DNA from: an uncultured Acetatifactor sp.
GTDB taxonomy: Bacteria > Bacillota > Clostridia > Lachnospirales > Lachnospiraceae
DNA: 64,000 nucleotides
Assembly: GCA_910578815.1 (NCBI GenBank)
Contig: CAJTSE010000004.1
Location: 97,206 to 161,205, forward strand
Reading direction: 5' to 3'
The notes under the pieces are model-generated. The model searched no databases. It worked only from the letters and a program-made list of their open reading frames with translations, and was not told the origin of the DNA. The position numbers were made by a program, and so were the translations under genes. How positions within the stretch are numbered: position 1 is the first letter of the stretch; each line of letters begins with the position of its first letter. Positions 51,432 through 60,550 of the stretch are shown piece by piece.

Positions 51432-51465
51432 TCAAAAACCCCGTAGCTTGCTGCAGGGTTTTTGA
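51432..51465 (-). terminator. Terminator after the second MATE gene
   Basis: TCAAAAACCC and GGGTTTTTGA form a 10-bp stem with a 14-base loop. Read on the minus strand it lies 17 bases after the MATE stop codon, with the U-run in the right arm. Confidence 0.65.
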
Positions 51466-51481
51466 TTGTTGCATAGTCGGT

Positions 51482-52858
51482 TTAGAGGCTTTCGTTCGTT
51501 CGGCTGCTGCCGTCAGGTTTCTTGCCGATTTGCTTTCTGTTTTCCCGTCTATAGATCAACAGGGAAAAGCAGGCAGCTGCAAATTCCGTGACGCAGAAGG
51601 CCCACCATACGCCGTCGGCTCCAAGCAGTCTGCTGAGGAAAAAGGCTGCCGGAAGGATGAGGATCACATACCTTAACAGGGAAATAATAAGAGACGGACC
51701 GCCTTTTCCAAGGCCTTCCAGGGCGCCGGAGCAAGTGACGGATACGGCGGAAACCATAAATCCCAGGCTGATAATATGCAGGGCCGTAATTCCGATGGAG
51801 ATGGTTTCGGTATGATCGGTAAAAAGACCGATTAAATGTCCGGGCAGGGCCCAGGATACCAGCGTGCCAAGAAGCATAATGCCCAAATTCAGTGTCAGCG
51901 CCGTATGATAGATTTTTTTCACACGTTCGTGCTCGCCGGCTCCGAAATTGTAGCCCATGAGAGGGCGAATGCCTTGAATAATTCCATTGGCGGTCAGATA
52001 GATAAAGGTCTGCAGCTTGTAATAGACTCCAAGGACCAGAACATACTTTTCCGAAAAATCTGCCAGCACTCTGTTTAGGGAAGAGATCAGCAGAGAGGGC
52101 AGCGCCAGATTTAAAGCAGCGGAGATGCCCACGGAATAAAGTTTTTTTATTACCGCGCCGTCCCGGCACATGTATTTTCGGCTGATTTGTACCGGAGGAT
52201 GCAGTAAGACATAAAAAAGCAGATATACGATCAGAGTAATACACTGGCCGATGCCTGTGGCGTAAGCGGCCCCTGCAATGCCCAGGGCAGGGAAAATGCC
52301 GATTCCGAAGATCATCAGCGGATCCAGAACAATGTTGGCGGCACAGCCGCAGATCATGCTGAACATGGAGACCTTCATTTTGCCCATGGCCTGAAACAGC
52401 TTTTCAAAGGATAACCCCAAAGCTATGACTGGAGAAAAAAGGAAGGCCCTGTTGGAATAGAGCAATGCAAGTGCGGTGATTTTTTCATTAGAGGAAAAGC
52501 TCTTTAAAAACAGGGGCATTGCCAGAATGCAGGTAAACGCCAGAAGTGCCCCGTGCAGGATGCTCAGGAAGCATCCCAGCGTGGCGGCGACGTTAGCCCG
52601 TTTCTGATCGCCGGCTCCCAGATAGAAGGCAATGCCGGCGTTGATACCGATTCCGAAACCGATGGCAATGGCATTAATTAGATTTTGAACGGGATAAACC
52701 AAGGCCAGAGCCGTCATGGCATTTTCACTGACCTTGGCGACAAAATAACTGTCGATGATGTTGTACAGGGAATTGACGGCCATGGAGATTACCATCGGGA
52801 GCGACATGGACAGCACCAGAGGCAGTATGTTCTTTTCTTTCATAAATCTTTGATCCAT
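51482..52858 (-). CDS. MATE family efflux protein (second copy)
   Basis: A 458-residue, 12-helix MATE transporter. The first repeat contains LPLVLSMSLPMVISMAVNSLYNIIDSYFVAKVS and the second (about 235 onward) VGISAALNLALPSLLISSLN. It differs clearly from the other two MATE proteins in the window. Start choice is uncertain: the ATG at 52858 lies 13 bases after AAAGG, while one at 52870 touches it. It could export cationic toxins or drugs. Confidence 0.9.
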   Translation of the reverse strand: MDQRFMKEKNILPLVLSMSLPMVISMAVNSLYNIIDSYFVAKVSENAMTALALVYPVQNLINAIAIGFGIGINAGIAFYLGAGDQKRANVAATLGCFLSILHGALLAFTCILAMPLFLKSFSSNEKITALALLYSNRAFLFSPVIALGLSFEKLFQAMGKMKVSMFSMICGCAANIVLDPLMIFGIGIFPALGIAGAAYATGIGQCITLIVYLLFYVLLHPPVQISRKYMCRDGAVIKKLYSVGISAALNLALPSLLISSLNRVLADFSEKYVLVLGVYYKLQTFIYLTANGIIQGIRPLMGYNFGAGEHERVKKIYHTALTLNLGIMLLGTLVSWALPGHLIGLFTDHTETISIGITALHIISLGFMVSAVSVTCSGALEGLGKGGPSLIISLLRYVILILPAAFFLSRLLGADGVWWAFCVTEFAAACFSLLIYRRENRKQIGKKPDGSSRTNESL

Positions 52859-52959
52859 ATTTATAACCATACCTTTCTGTAACCTGCGAATTCTTGACGA
52901 CGAAAAGCATAAGTTCTTTGCCGTATGGGCCGCAGAGACAAATTTGCGTGCAATCGCAC

Positions 52960-52995
52960 AAAAAAACCACGCAATTACATGATGTAATTGCGTGG
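52960..52995 (-). terminator. Strong Rho-independent terminator after the soluble chemoreceptor gene
   Basis: CCACGCAATTACAT and its perfect 14-base complement are followed on the minus strand by seven U. It lies 78 bases after the stop codon. Confidence 0.9.
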
Positions 52996-53072
52996 CGAAA
53001 AAAGAATACTCTTGAAAAATCCACTCCTAAAAAGGTTTTGCTATGATAACTATGTACCTGTTTGGCTCAGGC

Positions 53073-54431
53073 TTATGAAGATACGGCATAATTATATATA
53101 CTTTGAAGATCATCAAGAAGCCCACGGGAGTATTCCCCTGCTTCCCGGTAAATCTGTTCCGCACGGGCATATTGACCGCAATTCAAAGCCTGAATCACCT
53201 CCGCACCAAACTGGTGGAATCTCTTATGTTTGTCTCCCAACGCATCCCAGATGGGAAGGACTGCAGGGATCTTTGGGGTAAGGGCATAATAGAAATGGCC
53301 AAAACCACACTTTTGGGAATCAAGCTGCAGGGGCGTGACCGTGCGAGCGTTCACCATCTTACCCAGATTGGACAGCCAGGTGCGATGTGCGGCAATGGCA
53401 GTTTTTACATATTTGGCAAATTCTGCATTCTCTAAGCGATAGAATGCGTCCTCCGTCATGCTGCCGATTTGCTTTACGGCATCGTCCAGACTTTGCTCAA
53501 TCCCCACCACCGGCTTTACTGCTTCGCCCAAGTCTGTACTTACCTGCTTCATAAAATCAGTGCTGTCCCTTAATTGATTTTCCATTTCCGTCATGGAGCT
53601 GCTAAGTTCTTCACTGATGGCAGCGATGGAGCTGATGGATTCGCTGACTTTGGAAACATGAGACTGATTTTCGCTGTTGAGCTGCCATACATTATTAATT
53701 TTGCTGGTTACAGTTTCCAAAGCATTTAAAGTTTCGGAGGTACTTTGTATGCTTGTTCGGGAAGCGTTGCGAATACCTTCCAGAAATTCGTTCATGCTGC
53801 CGGTGAGATTCTGAGTCTCGCCTGCGAGCTCACGGATCTGCCCTGCCACCACGGCAAAACCTCTGCCTGCCTCTCCGGCTCTTGCTGCCTCAATGCTTGC
53901 GTTTATGGCAAGAAGGTTTGTCTGCATGGAAATAGCATCAATGCCGGAGACAATGGTTCCGATGCTGTCAATAATCTCTGTCAGGCCGTCAATATCCTGC
54001 TGCAGCTTTTTGGATATTTCAATAGTCTGGCTGGAAAGATCTTTGATGGCCGTCAGCTCATTCTGACCTTCTTCAATCTTTCTGGTTACATCATCGGCTT
54101 CCGACGCAACATCAATGATCGTGTTTGTCAGCTCCGTATGTTGATTGTCCGCATCGGAACGTCCCCCTGCGCCAAAGATCCTTTCGGAAGCCTGTTTGAT
54201 TTTTCGGGAAATATCCACGATCTTCTCGTTCTGGTACTGCATGGTAAGGTCGAGAGAACTGATCTGCATTACTGCCTGAATGTTTTTGTCAAAAACCTCG
54301 GAAAGCTGTTTGCGGCCGCTTTGCAGTCGTTTGTACATCTTCTGCAGTTCCGGAGCAGCGCTGTAATCGGTAGCTTTCAACTCCGAAAATGAATTGATGA
54401 GTTCTGATTTTTTCTTGATCCGCATTTCCAT
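53073..54431 (-). CDS. Soluble methyl-accepting chemotaxis protein with CZB zinc-binding domain
   Basis: The 452-residue protein has no membrane helix. Residues about 1-300 are helical coiled coil with the signalling tip TNLLAINASIEAARAGEAGRG and FAVVAGQIRELAGE. The C-terminal domain (about 335-445) matches the CZB chemoreceptor zinc-binding type: AHRTWLSNL, then CGFGHFYYA, then DKHKRFHQFG, supplying three His and one Cys. Such domains sense zinc, and in some bacteria hypochlorous acid or cyclic-di-GMP-linked signals. It is cytoplasmic and probably senses intracellular zinc or redox state. The start has AAGG five bases upstream. Confidence 0.92.
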   Translation of the reverse strand: MEMRIKKKSELINSFSELKATDYSAAPELQKMYKRLQSGRKQLSEVFDKNIQAVMQISSLDLTMQYQNEKIVDISRKIKQASERIFGAGGRSDADNQHTELTNTIIDVASEADDVTRKIEEGQNELTAIKDLSSQTIEISKKLQQDIDGLTEIIDSIGTIVSGIDAISMQTNLLAINASIEAARAGEAGRGFAVVAGQIRELAGETQNLTGSMNEFLEGIRNASRTSIQSTSETLNALETVTSKINNVWQLNSENQSHVSKVSESISSIAAISEELSSSMTEMENQLRDSTDFMKQVSTDLGEAVKPVVGIEQSLDDAVKQIGSMTEDAFYRLENAEFAKYVKTAIAAHRTWLSNLGKMVNARTVTPLQLDSQKCGFGHFYYALTPKIPAVLPIWDALGDKHKRFHQFGAEVIQALNCGQYARAEQIYREAGEYSRGLLDDLQSIYNYAVSS

Positions 54432-54524
54432 CCTATCCTTTCATCGTAGCCAATAAATAATTGCAAAACCACTTCGCGATGCAAATTGGGATGCAATGTG
54501 CCTATGTAAGTTATCTCACTTATA

Positions 54525-54552
54525 ATAATACTGGATTTTGGATTTTTTGCAA
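54525..54552 (-). promoter_or_regulatory. Promoter of the soluble chemoreceptor gene
   Basis: On the minus strand TTGCAA and TATTAT are 16 bases apart. TTGCATC occurs twice in the leader (near 54476-54500). Confidence 0.5.
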
Positions 54553-54620
54553 GGGTTTGTTTCCTATTTTGGGATTAAAATATGAGGGAGATGGTTAAAA
54601 TAAAAGTAAATTTAAAAAAA

Positions 54621-54647
54621 ATAGCACTCACCTATTGACAGTGCTAA
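54621..54647. promoter_or_regulatory. CIRCE operator before hsp20
   Basis: ATAGCACTC, nine bases ACCTATTGA, CAGTGCTAA: 16 of 18 consensus positions match. It overlaps the -35 element of the hsp20 promoter, so HrcA would block polymerase directly. Confidence 0.88.
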
Positions 54648-54663
54648 CAATGTGTGTTATATT
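54635..54663 (+). promoter_or_regulatory. Promoter of hsp20
   Basis: TTGACA and TATATT with a 17-base spacer, the -35 lying inside the CIRCE element. Confidence 0.8.
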
Positions 54664-54717
54664 ACATCTAGAACAAAGGAAACAGAGTGTTTCCGTAAAG
54701 AAAAGGAGAGATGACTT

Positions 54718-55179
54718 ATGTTGACACGTAATTACGGAGTACCGGCTATATTTGGAGAAGATTTGTTTGATCAGTGGATGGAGGGAGCGCTTTCAGGCTT
54801 TGCGGATGTGAACAAGCAGTTATATGGAAAGCACGCAAAGAATATGATGAAGACCGACGTCAAAGAGACAGAGGGCGGCTATCAGGTGGCAGTGGAGATG
54901 CCGGGCTTTGATAAAAGCGAGATTTCTGTAGAGCTTGATAAAGGCTATCTGACCATCACGGCTTCCAAGGGGCTGAATCAGGATGAGCAGGATGAGAACG
55001 GCAAGTATATCCGCAGGGAGCGTTATGCCGGAACCATGCAGCGAAGCTTTTATGTGGGTGAAAGCGTACAGCAGGAGGAAATTAAGGCAAAATACGAGAA
55101 CGGTGTCCTGATGCTTGGAATTCCCAAAGAGGATACACAGAAAATTCAGCAAAACAAGTATATTGCCATCGAAGGATAA
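54718..55179 (+). CDS. Hsp20/alpha-crystallin small heat-shock protein
   Basis: The 153-residue protein has the alpha-crystallin domain (about 40-140): MKTDVKETEGGYQVAVEMPGF, ISVELDKGYLTITASKG, and YENGVLMLGIPK. It holds unfolding proteins in a refoldable state without ATP. AAAGGAGAG lies eight bases before the ATG. Its CIRCE operator places it in the same heat-shock regulon as htpG, although the genes are 29 kb apart. A terminator follows. Confidence 0.95.
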   Translation: MLTRNYGVPAIFGEDLFDQWMEGALSGFADVNKQLYGKHAKNMMKTDVKETEGGYQVAVEMPGFDKSEISVELDKGYLTITASKGLNQDEQDENGKYIRRERYAGTMQRSFYVGESVQQEEIKAKYENGVLMLGIPKEDTQKIQQNKYIAIEG

Positions 55180-55199
55180 CATTGGCAGCGGTTTAAAGG

Positions 55200-55226
55200 G
55201 CCGTCGGCGGAAGCCGGCGGCTTTTT
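55200..55226 (+). terminator. Terminator of hsp20
   Basis: GCCGTCGGC, loop GGAA, GCCGGCGGC (one wobble pair), then TTTTT. Confidence 0.88.
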
Positions 55227-55228
55227 AC

Positions 55229-55258
55229 TTGCCTTTTTTAGAGAATGTGCTATATAAT
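55229..55258 (+). promoter_or_regulatory. Probable promoter of the third MATE gene
   Basis: TTGCCT and TATAAT with an 18-base spacer directly after the hsp20 terminator. It argues for the start at 55358 rather than an upstream codon overlapping hsp20. Confidence 0.6.
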
Positions 55259-55357
55259 CACGGTAATGACAGGATAATAGCCGCAGCGGCAGGAGTGATA
55301 AGTCAGGGCGATGTATCTGACGGTATAAAAGCAGAGTTGGCGGACGGGAGAATACAT

Positions 55358-56707
55358 ATGCAGGTAGATTTGACAAAAGGAGCAGTCACAAAAAATATTA
55401 TCATATTTGCCATTCCCATGATCTGCGGGAATCTCCTGCAGCAATTATATAATGTGGTGGATACGCTGATTGTGGGGAAGTTTCTAGGGGAGAAGGCATT
55501 GGCGGCAGTGGGTTCTTCTTTTACTTTGCTGACTTTTATCACTTCCGTTTTTCTGGGGATGTGCATGGGCTGCGGTGCCGTATTTGCCATGCGCTGCGGC
55601 GAGAAGGCTTGGGAACATCTAAGGGAGAATGTGTTTACTGCCTTTATAATGATTGGGGTGTTTGCACTGTTGGTCAACGGGGTAGTTTATCTGCTGACGG
55701 ACTGGATCATGAGCCTGCTGAACGTGCCCGCAGACGTTTATCCCTTGATGAGGGAGTATCTGCTGGTGATTTTTTCGGGTATTATGGCTACCTTTTTCTA
55801 TAATTTTTTTGCATCCCTTCTGCGGGCGGTGGGAAATTCCGTGATACCACTGGTATTTTTGGCAGTTTCCGCGGTGACGAATATTCTTTTGGATCTCTTG
55901 TTTGTTCTTATCTTTGACTGGGGCGTGCAGGGGGCGGCAGCAGCTACGGTGATCGCCCAGTGGCTTTCCGGTGTAGGCAGCATGGCTTACACCTGGCAGA
56001 AATGTTCTGAACTTCGTCCTGTCCGCGGGCAGATGCGGATTCGGGCCGGGGGAATCAGGGAACTGTTAAGCGCGTCGGTATTGACCTGTATGCAGCAGTC
56101 GGTGATGAATTTTGGTATTTTGATGGTGCAGGGGCTGGTCAACAGCTTCGGCACCGTGGTCATGGCTGCCTTCGCGGCGGCGGCAAAGATTGACGCCTTT
56201 GCTTATATGCCCCTGCAGGATTTCGGCAATGCCTTTTCTACCTTTGTGGCACAAAATTACGGAGCGGGAGAGGAAAAGCGGATCCAAAAGGGAATTCGCG
56301 CGTCGCTTGTAATGATGCTGGTGTTTTCCGTCTTCGTTTCCACCGTGGTGTGCCTGTTTGCCAGGCCGCTGCTGCTGTTGTTTATTCATGCGGAAGAGAT
56401 TGAAATCCTTTCCGTGGGCATCAAATATCTTCGCATTGTGGGAGCCTTTTACTTTGGAATCGGCGGTCTGTTTATGCTGTACGGTCTGTATCGGGCGATT
56501 AACCGCCCCGGTATGTCGCTGGTGCTTACGATCTGTTCCCTGGGGAGCCGGGTGGCGCTGGCCTATCTGTTGTCGGCCGTTCCGGCAATCGGGGTACTGG
56601 GAATCTGGTGGGCGGTGCCCATCGGATGGCTGTTGGCGGATTTTGTGGGGGTTGCCTATTATCTGGGCCGCTGCAGAGAAAGGCCGGGAAGGAGCGGAAT
56701 ACTTTGA
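55358..56707 (+). CDS. MATE family efflux protein (third copy)
   Basis: A 449-residue, 12-helix MATE transporter. The N-terminus VTKNIIIFAIPMICGNLLQQLYN-type sequence and NVVDTLIVGKFLGEKALAAVG are characteristic of a large Clostridia subgroup. The second repeat begins near LLSASVLTCMQQSVMNFGIL. ATG at 55358 has GGGAG eight bases upstream and follows its own promoter. The longer open frame to 55115 would overlap hsp20 and lacks support. Confidence 0.92.
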   Translation: MQVDLTKGAVTKNIIIFAIPMICGNLLQQLYNVVDTLIVGKFLGEKALAAVGSSFTLLTFITSVFLGMCMGCGAVFAMRCGEKAWEHLRENVFTAFIMIGVFALLVNGVVYLLTDWIMSLLNVPADVYPLMREYLLVIFSGIMATFFYNFFASLLRAVGNSVIPLVFLAVSAVTNILLDLLFVLIFDWGVQGAAAATVIAQWLSGVGSMAYTWQKCSELRPVRGQMRIRAGGIRELLSASVLTCMQQSVMNFGILMVQGLVNSFGTVVMAAFAAAAKIDAFAYMPLQDFGNAFSTFVAQNYGAGEEKRIQKGIRASLVMMLVFSVFVSTVVCLFARPLLLLFIHAEEIEILSVGIKYLRIVGAFYFGIGGLFMLYGLYRAINRPGMSLVLTICSLGSRVALAYLLSAVPAIGVLGIWWAVPIGWLLADFVGVAYYLGRCRERPGRSGIL

Positions 56708-56779
56708 GGGCAGCAGTTCAGACAACAATAATCTGACGGCAGCAGAGGATTGCGGAAATAACGGGGGCGTTGTATAATG

Positions 56780-56860
56780 ATTCTGCTGACGCAGAATTCA
56801 AGCCAGCTAAAGCTGTCTTGCCGGCACTATGTGCCGCATTATACTCAGCCATGGCTTGAA
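56780..56860. other. Structured intergenic region before the GH27 gene
   Basis: A hairpin ATTCTGC-TGAC-GCAGAAT (56780-56797) is followed by a long-range stem TTCAAGCCA/TGGCTTGAA (56797-56805 with 56852-56860) that encloses AGCT-AA-AGCT and CGGCAC-TAT-GTGCCG. The set could fold as a branched RNA. No known RNA family was recognised. Confidence 0.6.
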
Positions 56861-56903
56861 AAGTAAATGCCTCTTCGCGGCGCTTCCTTTTCTGCGCACA
56901 TGG

Positions 56904-56909
56904 TATAAT
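56904..56909 (+). promoter_or_regulatory. Possible -10 element of the GH27 gene
   Basis: TATAAT preceded by TGG, close to the extended -10 form; no good -35 is present at 17 bases. Confidence 0.4.
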
Positions 56910-56934
56910 GGGAAAAACAAAAGGAGGTTATACT

Positions 56935-58230
56935 ATGAACAAAAATAAATTTGCATTGACACCGCCCATGGGGTGGAACAGCTATGATTATTATGACACT
57001 ACAGTAAATGAGGCTCAGGTTAAGGCCAACGCGGAGTATATGGCTGCAAACCTAAAGGAGCTTGGATGGCAGTATGTAGTGATTGACATCGAGTGGTTTG
57101 CTCACGGCGCGGGAAGCCAGAGGGACAGGTATCAGTACATACCCTTTAATGAACTGGAAATGGACGAGTACGGCAGGCTGTTGCCAGATCCGGAGCGTTT
57201 TCCCTCATCTGCGGGAGGCGCAGGCTTTCAGCCTCTGGCGGATTATATCCATTCGCTGGGACTGAAGTTTGGTATCCATATCATGCGGGGCATTCCCAGA
57301 ATCGCGGCTCACAGGCACATGCCTGTCAAGGGGACGGAGACCACGGCCAATGTGATTGCGGATCCCTCTTCTATATGCGGCTGGAATCCGGACATGTACG
57401 GTGTTCGGAATATGCCGGAGGGCCAGGCGTATTACGATTCTATCTTGGAGCTGTATGCCGGATGGGGAGTGGATTTCATCAAGTGCGATGACATTTGTAA
57501 TACCAATATCTATCCGCACAATCCTTATTCTGCCCGCCATGAAATCGAGATGCTGGCAAAAGCCATCCAAAACTGCGGCAGGGAAGTGGTGCTTTCACTG
57601 TCACCGGGGCCGGCATTGATCGACAAGGCGTGGCATTATGAAACCTATGCCAATATGTGGCGGATCACAGATGATTTCTGGGATAATTGGAAGCTGCTTA
57701 AGGATATGTTCCGGCGCTGTGAGCTGTGGCAGAATCATGTGTCTGAGGGGTGCTTCCCTGACTGTGATATGCTGCCCTTAGGGTATCTGGGCAAGGGGTT
57801 TGGACAGGAGCGCACTACTAATTTTTCCATGGACGAGGCCCGTACCATGATGACTTTGTGGTGTATTTTCGGCTCTCCGCTGATGATCGGCGCGGAGCTG
57901 ACCAAGCTGGATCAAGCGACCCTTTCACTGCTGACAAATAAGAGAGTGCTGAAAATGCTGACGCCGGAGTGCAGGCCCAGGCAGGTTTGTCTGGATGAGA
58001 AAAAAGCAATTTGGAAGGCAGTAAACGGGAAGACGGGCGCAAAATACGCGGCGCTGTTTAACCTGGGGGAAGATGAGGCGGAGCTGTCCTTGGAGCTGCA
58101 GGCAGCAGACATGGAAGAGTGTACGGCGCTGACAGAGTTATGGACCGGGGAGAAGGCTTTAGTTTCCGGCGGGAATCTGAAGGTAAGGCTTGAGGCTCAT
58201 GCCTGTGCAGTGTACGGAAACCTAAATTAG
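56935..58230 (+). CDS. GH27 glycoside hydrolase: alpha-galactosidase or beta-L-arabinopyranosidase
   Basis: A 431-residue cytoplasmic enzyme without signal peptide. GH27 features are LTPPMGWNSYD at the start, the nucleophile Asp185 in FIKCDD and the acid/base Asp247 in WRITDD. Classical alpha-galactosidases have two Asp in the DD(C/G)W motif after strand 1; here the motif is DIEWF (Asp51, Ile52). As I recall, Ile at that position is a feature of GH27 beta-L-arabinopyranosidases. The convergent GH51 arabinofuranosidase supports a role in arabinose-containing glycans. AAGGAGG lies seven bases before the ATG; an ATG nine codons earlier has no such site. Confidence 0.88.
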   Translation: MNKNKFALTPPMGWNSYDYYDTTVNEAQVKANAEYMAANLKELGWQYVVIDIEWFAHGAGSQRDRYQYIPFNELEMDEYGRLLPDPERFPSSAGGAGFQPLADYIHSLGLKFGIHIMRGIPRIAAHRHMPVKGTETTANVIADPSSICGWNPDMYGVRNMPEGQAYYDSILELYAGWGVDFIKCDDICNTNIYPHNPYSARHEIEMLAKAIQNCGREVVLSLSPGPALIDKAWHYETYANMWRITDDFWDNWKLLKDMFRRCELWQNHVSEGCFPDCDMLPLGYLGKGFGQERTTNFSMDEARTMMTLWCIFGSPLMIGAELTKLDQATLSLLTNKRVLKMLTPECRPRQVCLDEKKAIWKAVNGKTGAKYAALFNLGEDEAELSLELQAADMEECTALTELWTGEKALVSGGNLKVRLEAHACAVYGNLN

Positions 58231-58307
58231 CAGGAAGTTTTGCCTTGAAGAGGGCCGGAGAATCAGAGGAATAAAATCAGAAAAATAAAAATCAGAAAAA
58301 TGAAGAG

Positions 58308-58337
58308 CAGGAGCCGGGCAGAATCGTCCGGCTCCTG
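58308..58337 (-). terminator. Terminator between the convergent GH27 and GH51 genes
   Basis: CAGGAGCCGG and CCGGCTCCTG form a perfect 10-bp stem with a 10-base loop. Downstream on the minus strand is U-rich, so it mainly serves the GH51 transcript. Confidence 0.65.
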
Positions 58338-58385
58338 TGGCGGGGGGGTGGCGGTGTGTGCTTTTCGGCAAAGGTGTACCGCATT

Positions 58386-60407
58386 TTACAGGGAACATAC
58401 CAGCACCGTGACGCTGTATTTCGGAAGCAGCAGGTTCAGGCTGTCCGTATTCGGATCGTCAGGAGCCAAAAGAATGTCGGCTGCAGGAAATACCCTGCAG
58501 GGCTCAAGGTGGGAATTTACATCCTCAAGGGCTGCGGCCAGAGTGAAGCGTCGGCAGGCACTGACGGGACGGTCGGTCTTAAAGAGTACCTCCTGATCCC
58601 GGTCCGCCAGATGAACCAGCTTGACATACAGGGTCTGCCCGTCCGCGGAGAGGGTGGAAGCGGCCTGGATGGCGCCGCCTGCCAGCGCTGCCAGGGAAAA
58701 CGCTTCGTCTGGGGAAGAAGCTGCGGCAGGAGATGCAGGGTTTTCCAGGAAAGCGGCTGCGGCCGGATTCTCCATCAGCTCCGTTTCCACCAGGCAGGCT
58801 CCCAGATTGTTTCCGAACAGCTGCTGTACATAATAGCTGGGGGTGCCGTATACGCTTTCATTGTCAAACCAGATCAGGTCCGGCTGCCATTGCTGATGCC
58901 CTGTGCGTCCCAGCAGGGGGGCATAGCAGGACATGACCACATGATCGGCGTTCTTTTCAAGGCCTGTGAGAAACGCGGCCTCGCAAAGAGCGGCGTACCA
59001 GTTGCACACACGTTTGGATGTGTCCTCATGGGTGTGAGCCGCATATTCACCGGCAAATACCTTTGGCAGGCTGCGGTCATAGCCGTCATAGCGGTGTATG
59101 TTTTTCAGAAACCATTCCGGTGATTTATAAAAATGCTCGTCTACTGCATAGGCCTTTTCTTTGTTGGCATTCATCCAGCGGTAAGCAGTATCAAAGTCTT
59201 TTCCTTCGGCGGTCCAGCCGGCGCAGGTAATCAGCTTTATTTCCGGATGCTTTTCGGAAAGTACTTTCTGAAAGGCTTCATAGCGTTGAAAATAGACCTC
59301 CCCCCACTGCTCGTTGCCGATTCCGATGTATTCCAGGCCAAAAGGCGCGGGATGGCCCATTTCCGCCCGCTTCCGCCCTCAGGTACTGTCTTCCGGACCG
59401 TTGGCAAATTCGATCAGATCCAGGACATCCTGAATCCATTTGTCCAGTTCGTTCATCTCCGCCAGTAAGGCCTCGTGCCACTGGCAGGTCATTCCCGCGT
59501 TGATAACGGGAACGGGTTTCGCTTTTAAGTCTTCACAAAAACAGAAATATTCATAGAAGCCCAGCCCGTAGGACTGAAAATAATCCGCTGAGGACTGTCC
59601 GTTAATCTGATATTCCTCCATCTGCCAGCGGTTCCAGTTGGTAGGGCGGGAGGCAAGGGGGCCGACGGTATCCTTCCAGCAGTACATGTTTTCAAAGCTG
59701 CGCCCCTCTACGATGCAGCCTCCAGGGAAGCGCATGAAGGCAGGATGAAGTTCCCGAAGCAGCTCGGCAATATCCCGGCGCATACCGTTTTCGCGCTCCA
59801 TAAAGGTGTCTGCCGGGAAGAGAGAAATGAGATCCAGATCCAATGCACCCTCTGTTTCCAGAATGATCTCCGGATATACTTGTCTGCCGCTTCCCGCAGC
59901 GGTGAGGGTAAGCTTATATTTGGACCAGCCCCGGCCGCATCTGACTAGGGAAAATGTTTTGCTTCCGTACAGGTTTCCGGCATCATCTGCAAACCTTACC
60001 GTTAATTTTACAGGCGAGGCATTTCTGGCATAGCAGGAAAAACGGAATGCCTGCCCTTCTCGAACAGCAAGGCCTTCCCCGCAAAAGCCAAGATTGCGGA
60101 GGCCGGTCCCGGCGCTGCCGGACAGCCGGGCGTAATTTTTGTGTGCCTTGCTTAAGGGAAAGCGCTGCTCTATGGAAAAGCTGCAGTTACCGACGGTTTC
60201 CCAGCACATGGTTCTGATGTTGGGGGCATCTGCAGGGCGTTCGGCGGGATTTACCTCCCGCTCATAATATTCAAAGGAACGGTTGGCAATCAGTTCCCCG
60301 TACAGTCCGCCGTCGCCTCCATAGTTAATGTCTTCGAAAAAAATGCCGTAAAGCAGAGGGCTTACGGTATTTAATATCTTTGAGGTATTGACTGTGATGT
60401 TTGTCAT
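58386..60407 (-). pseudogene. GH51 alpha-L-arabinofuranosidase interrupted by one in-frame TGA
   Basis: The two halves are in the same frame and separated only by TGA at 59379-59381. The first part (342 residues from an ATG with GGGAG upstream) has LYGIFFEDINYGGDGGLYGE and FMRFPGGCIVEG. The second holds both catalytic glutamates, in YIGIGNEQWG (acid/base) and VFAGEYAAH (nucleophile). The stop falls in EFANGPEDST-stop-GRKRAEMGHP, where homologues have Trp (GP..S-Trp-G). A single TGG to TGA change explains it. Without readthrough the first product lacks the active site. The full-length 673 codons otherwise look intact, so the event is recent, or the base could be a sequencing error. The intact enzyme would remove arabinofuranose residues. 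Confidence 0.85.
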
Positions 60408-60550
60408 GAAAATCTCCCTTCAATGTTTAGGCAGCATTTTATGTTTGTGAAAGTCCGGCTGCAAACCGGATGTATGGATAACTGTATTTCAGGTTTTTTC
60501 CGTGCCGTTTAAGCCGCAGATTAATATTCCTGTTCTCATAAAGTTCCAAT

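Noticed and set aside
55115..55357. N-terminal extension of the third MATE protein overlapping hsp20
   Set aside because: The extension crosses the hsp20 terminator and a promoter, and has no hydrophobic or conserved sequence.
59358..59381. Reassignment of TGA to Trp throughout the genome
   Set aside because: Many intact genes in the window end in TGA with normal family lengths, so TGA is a stop codon here.
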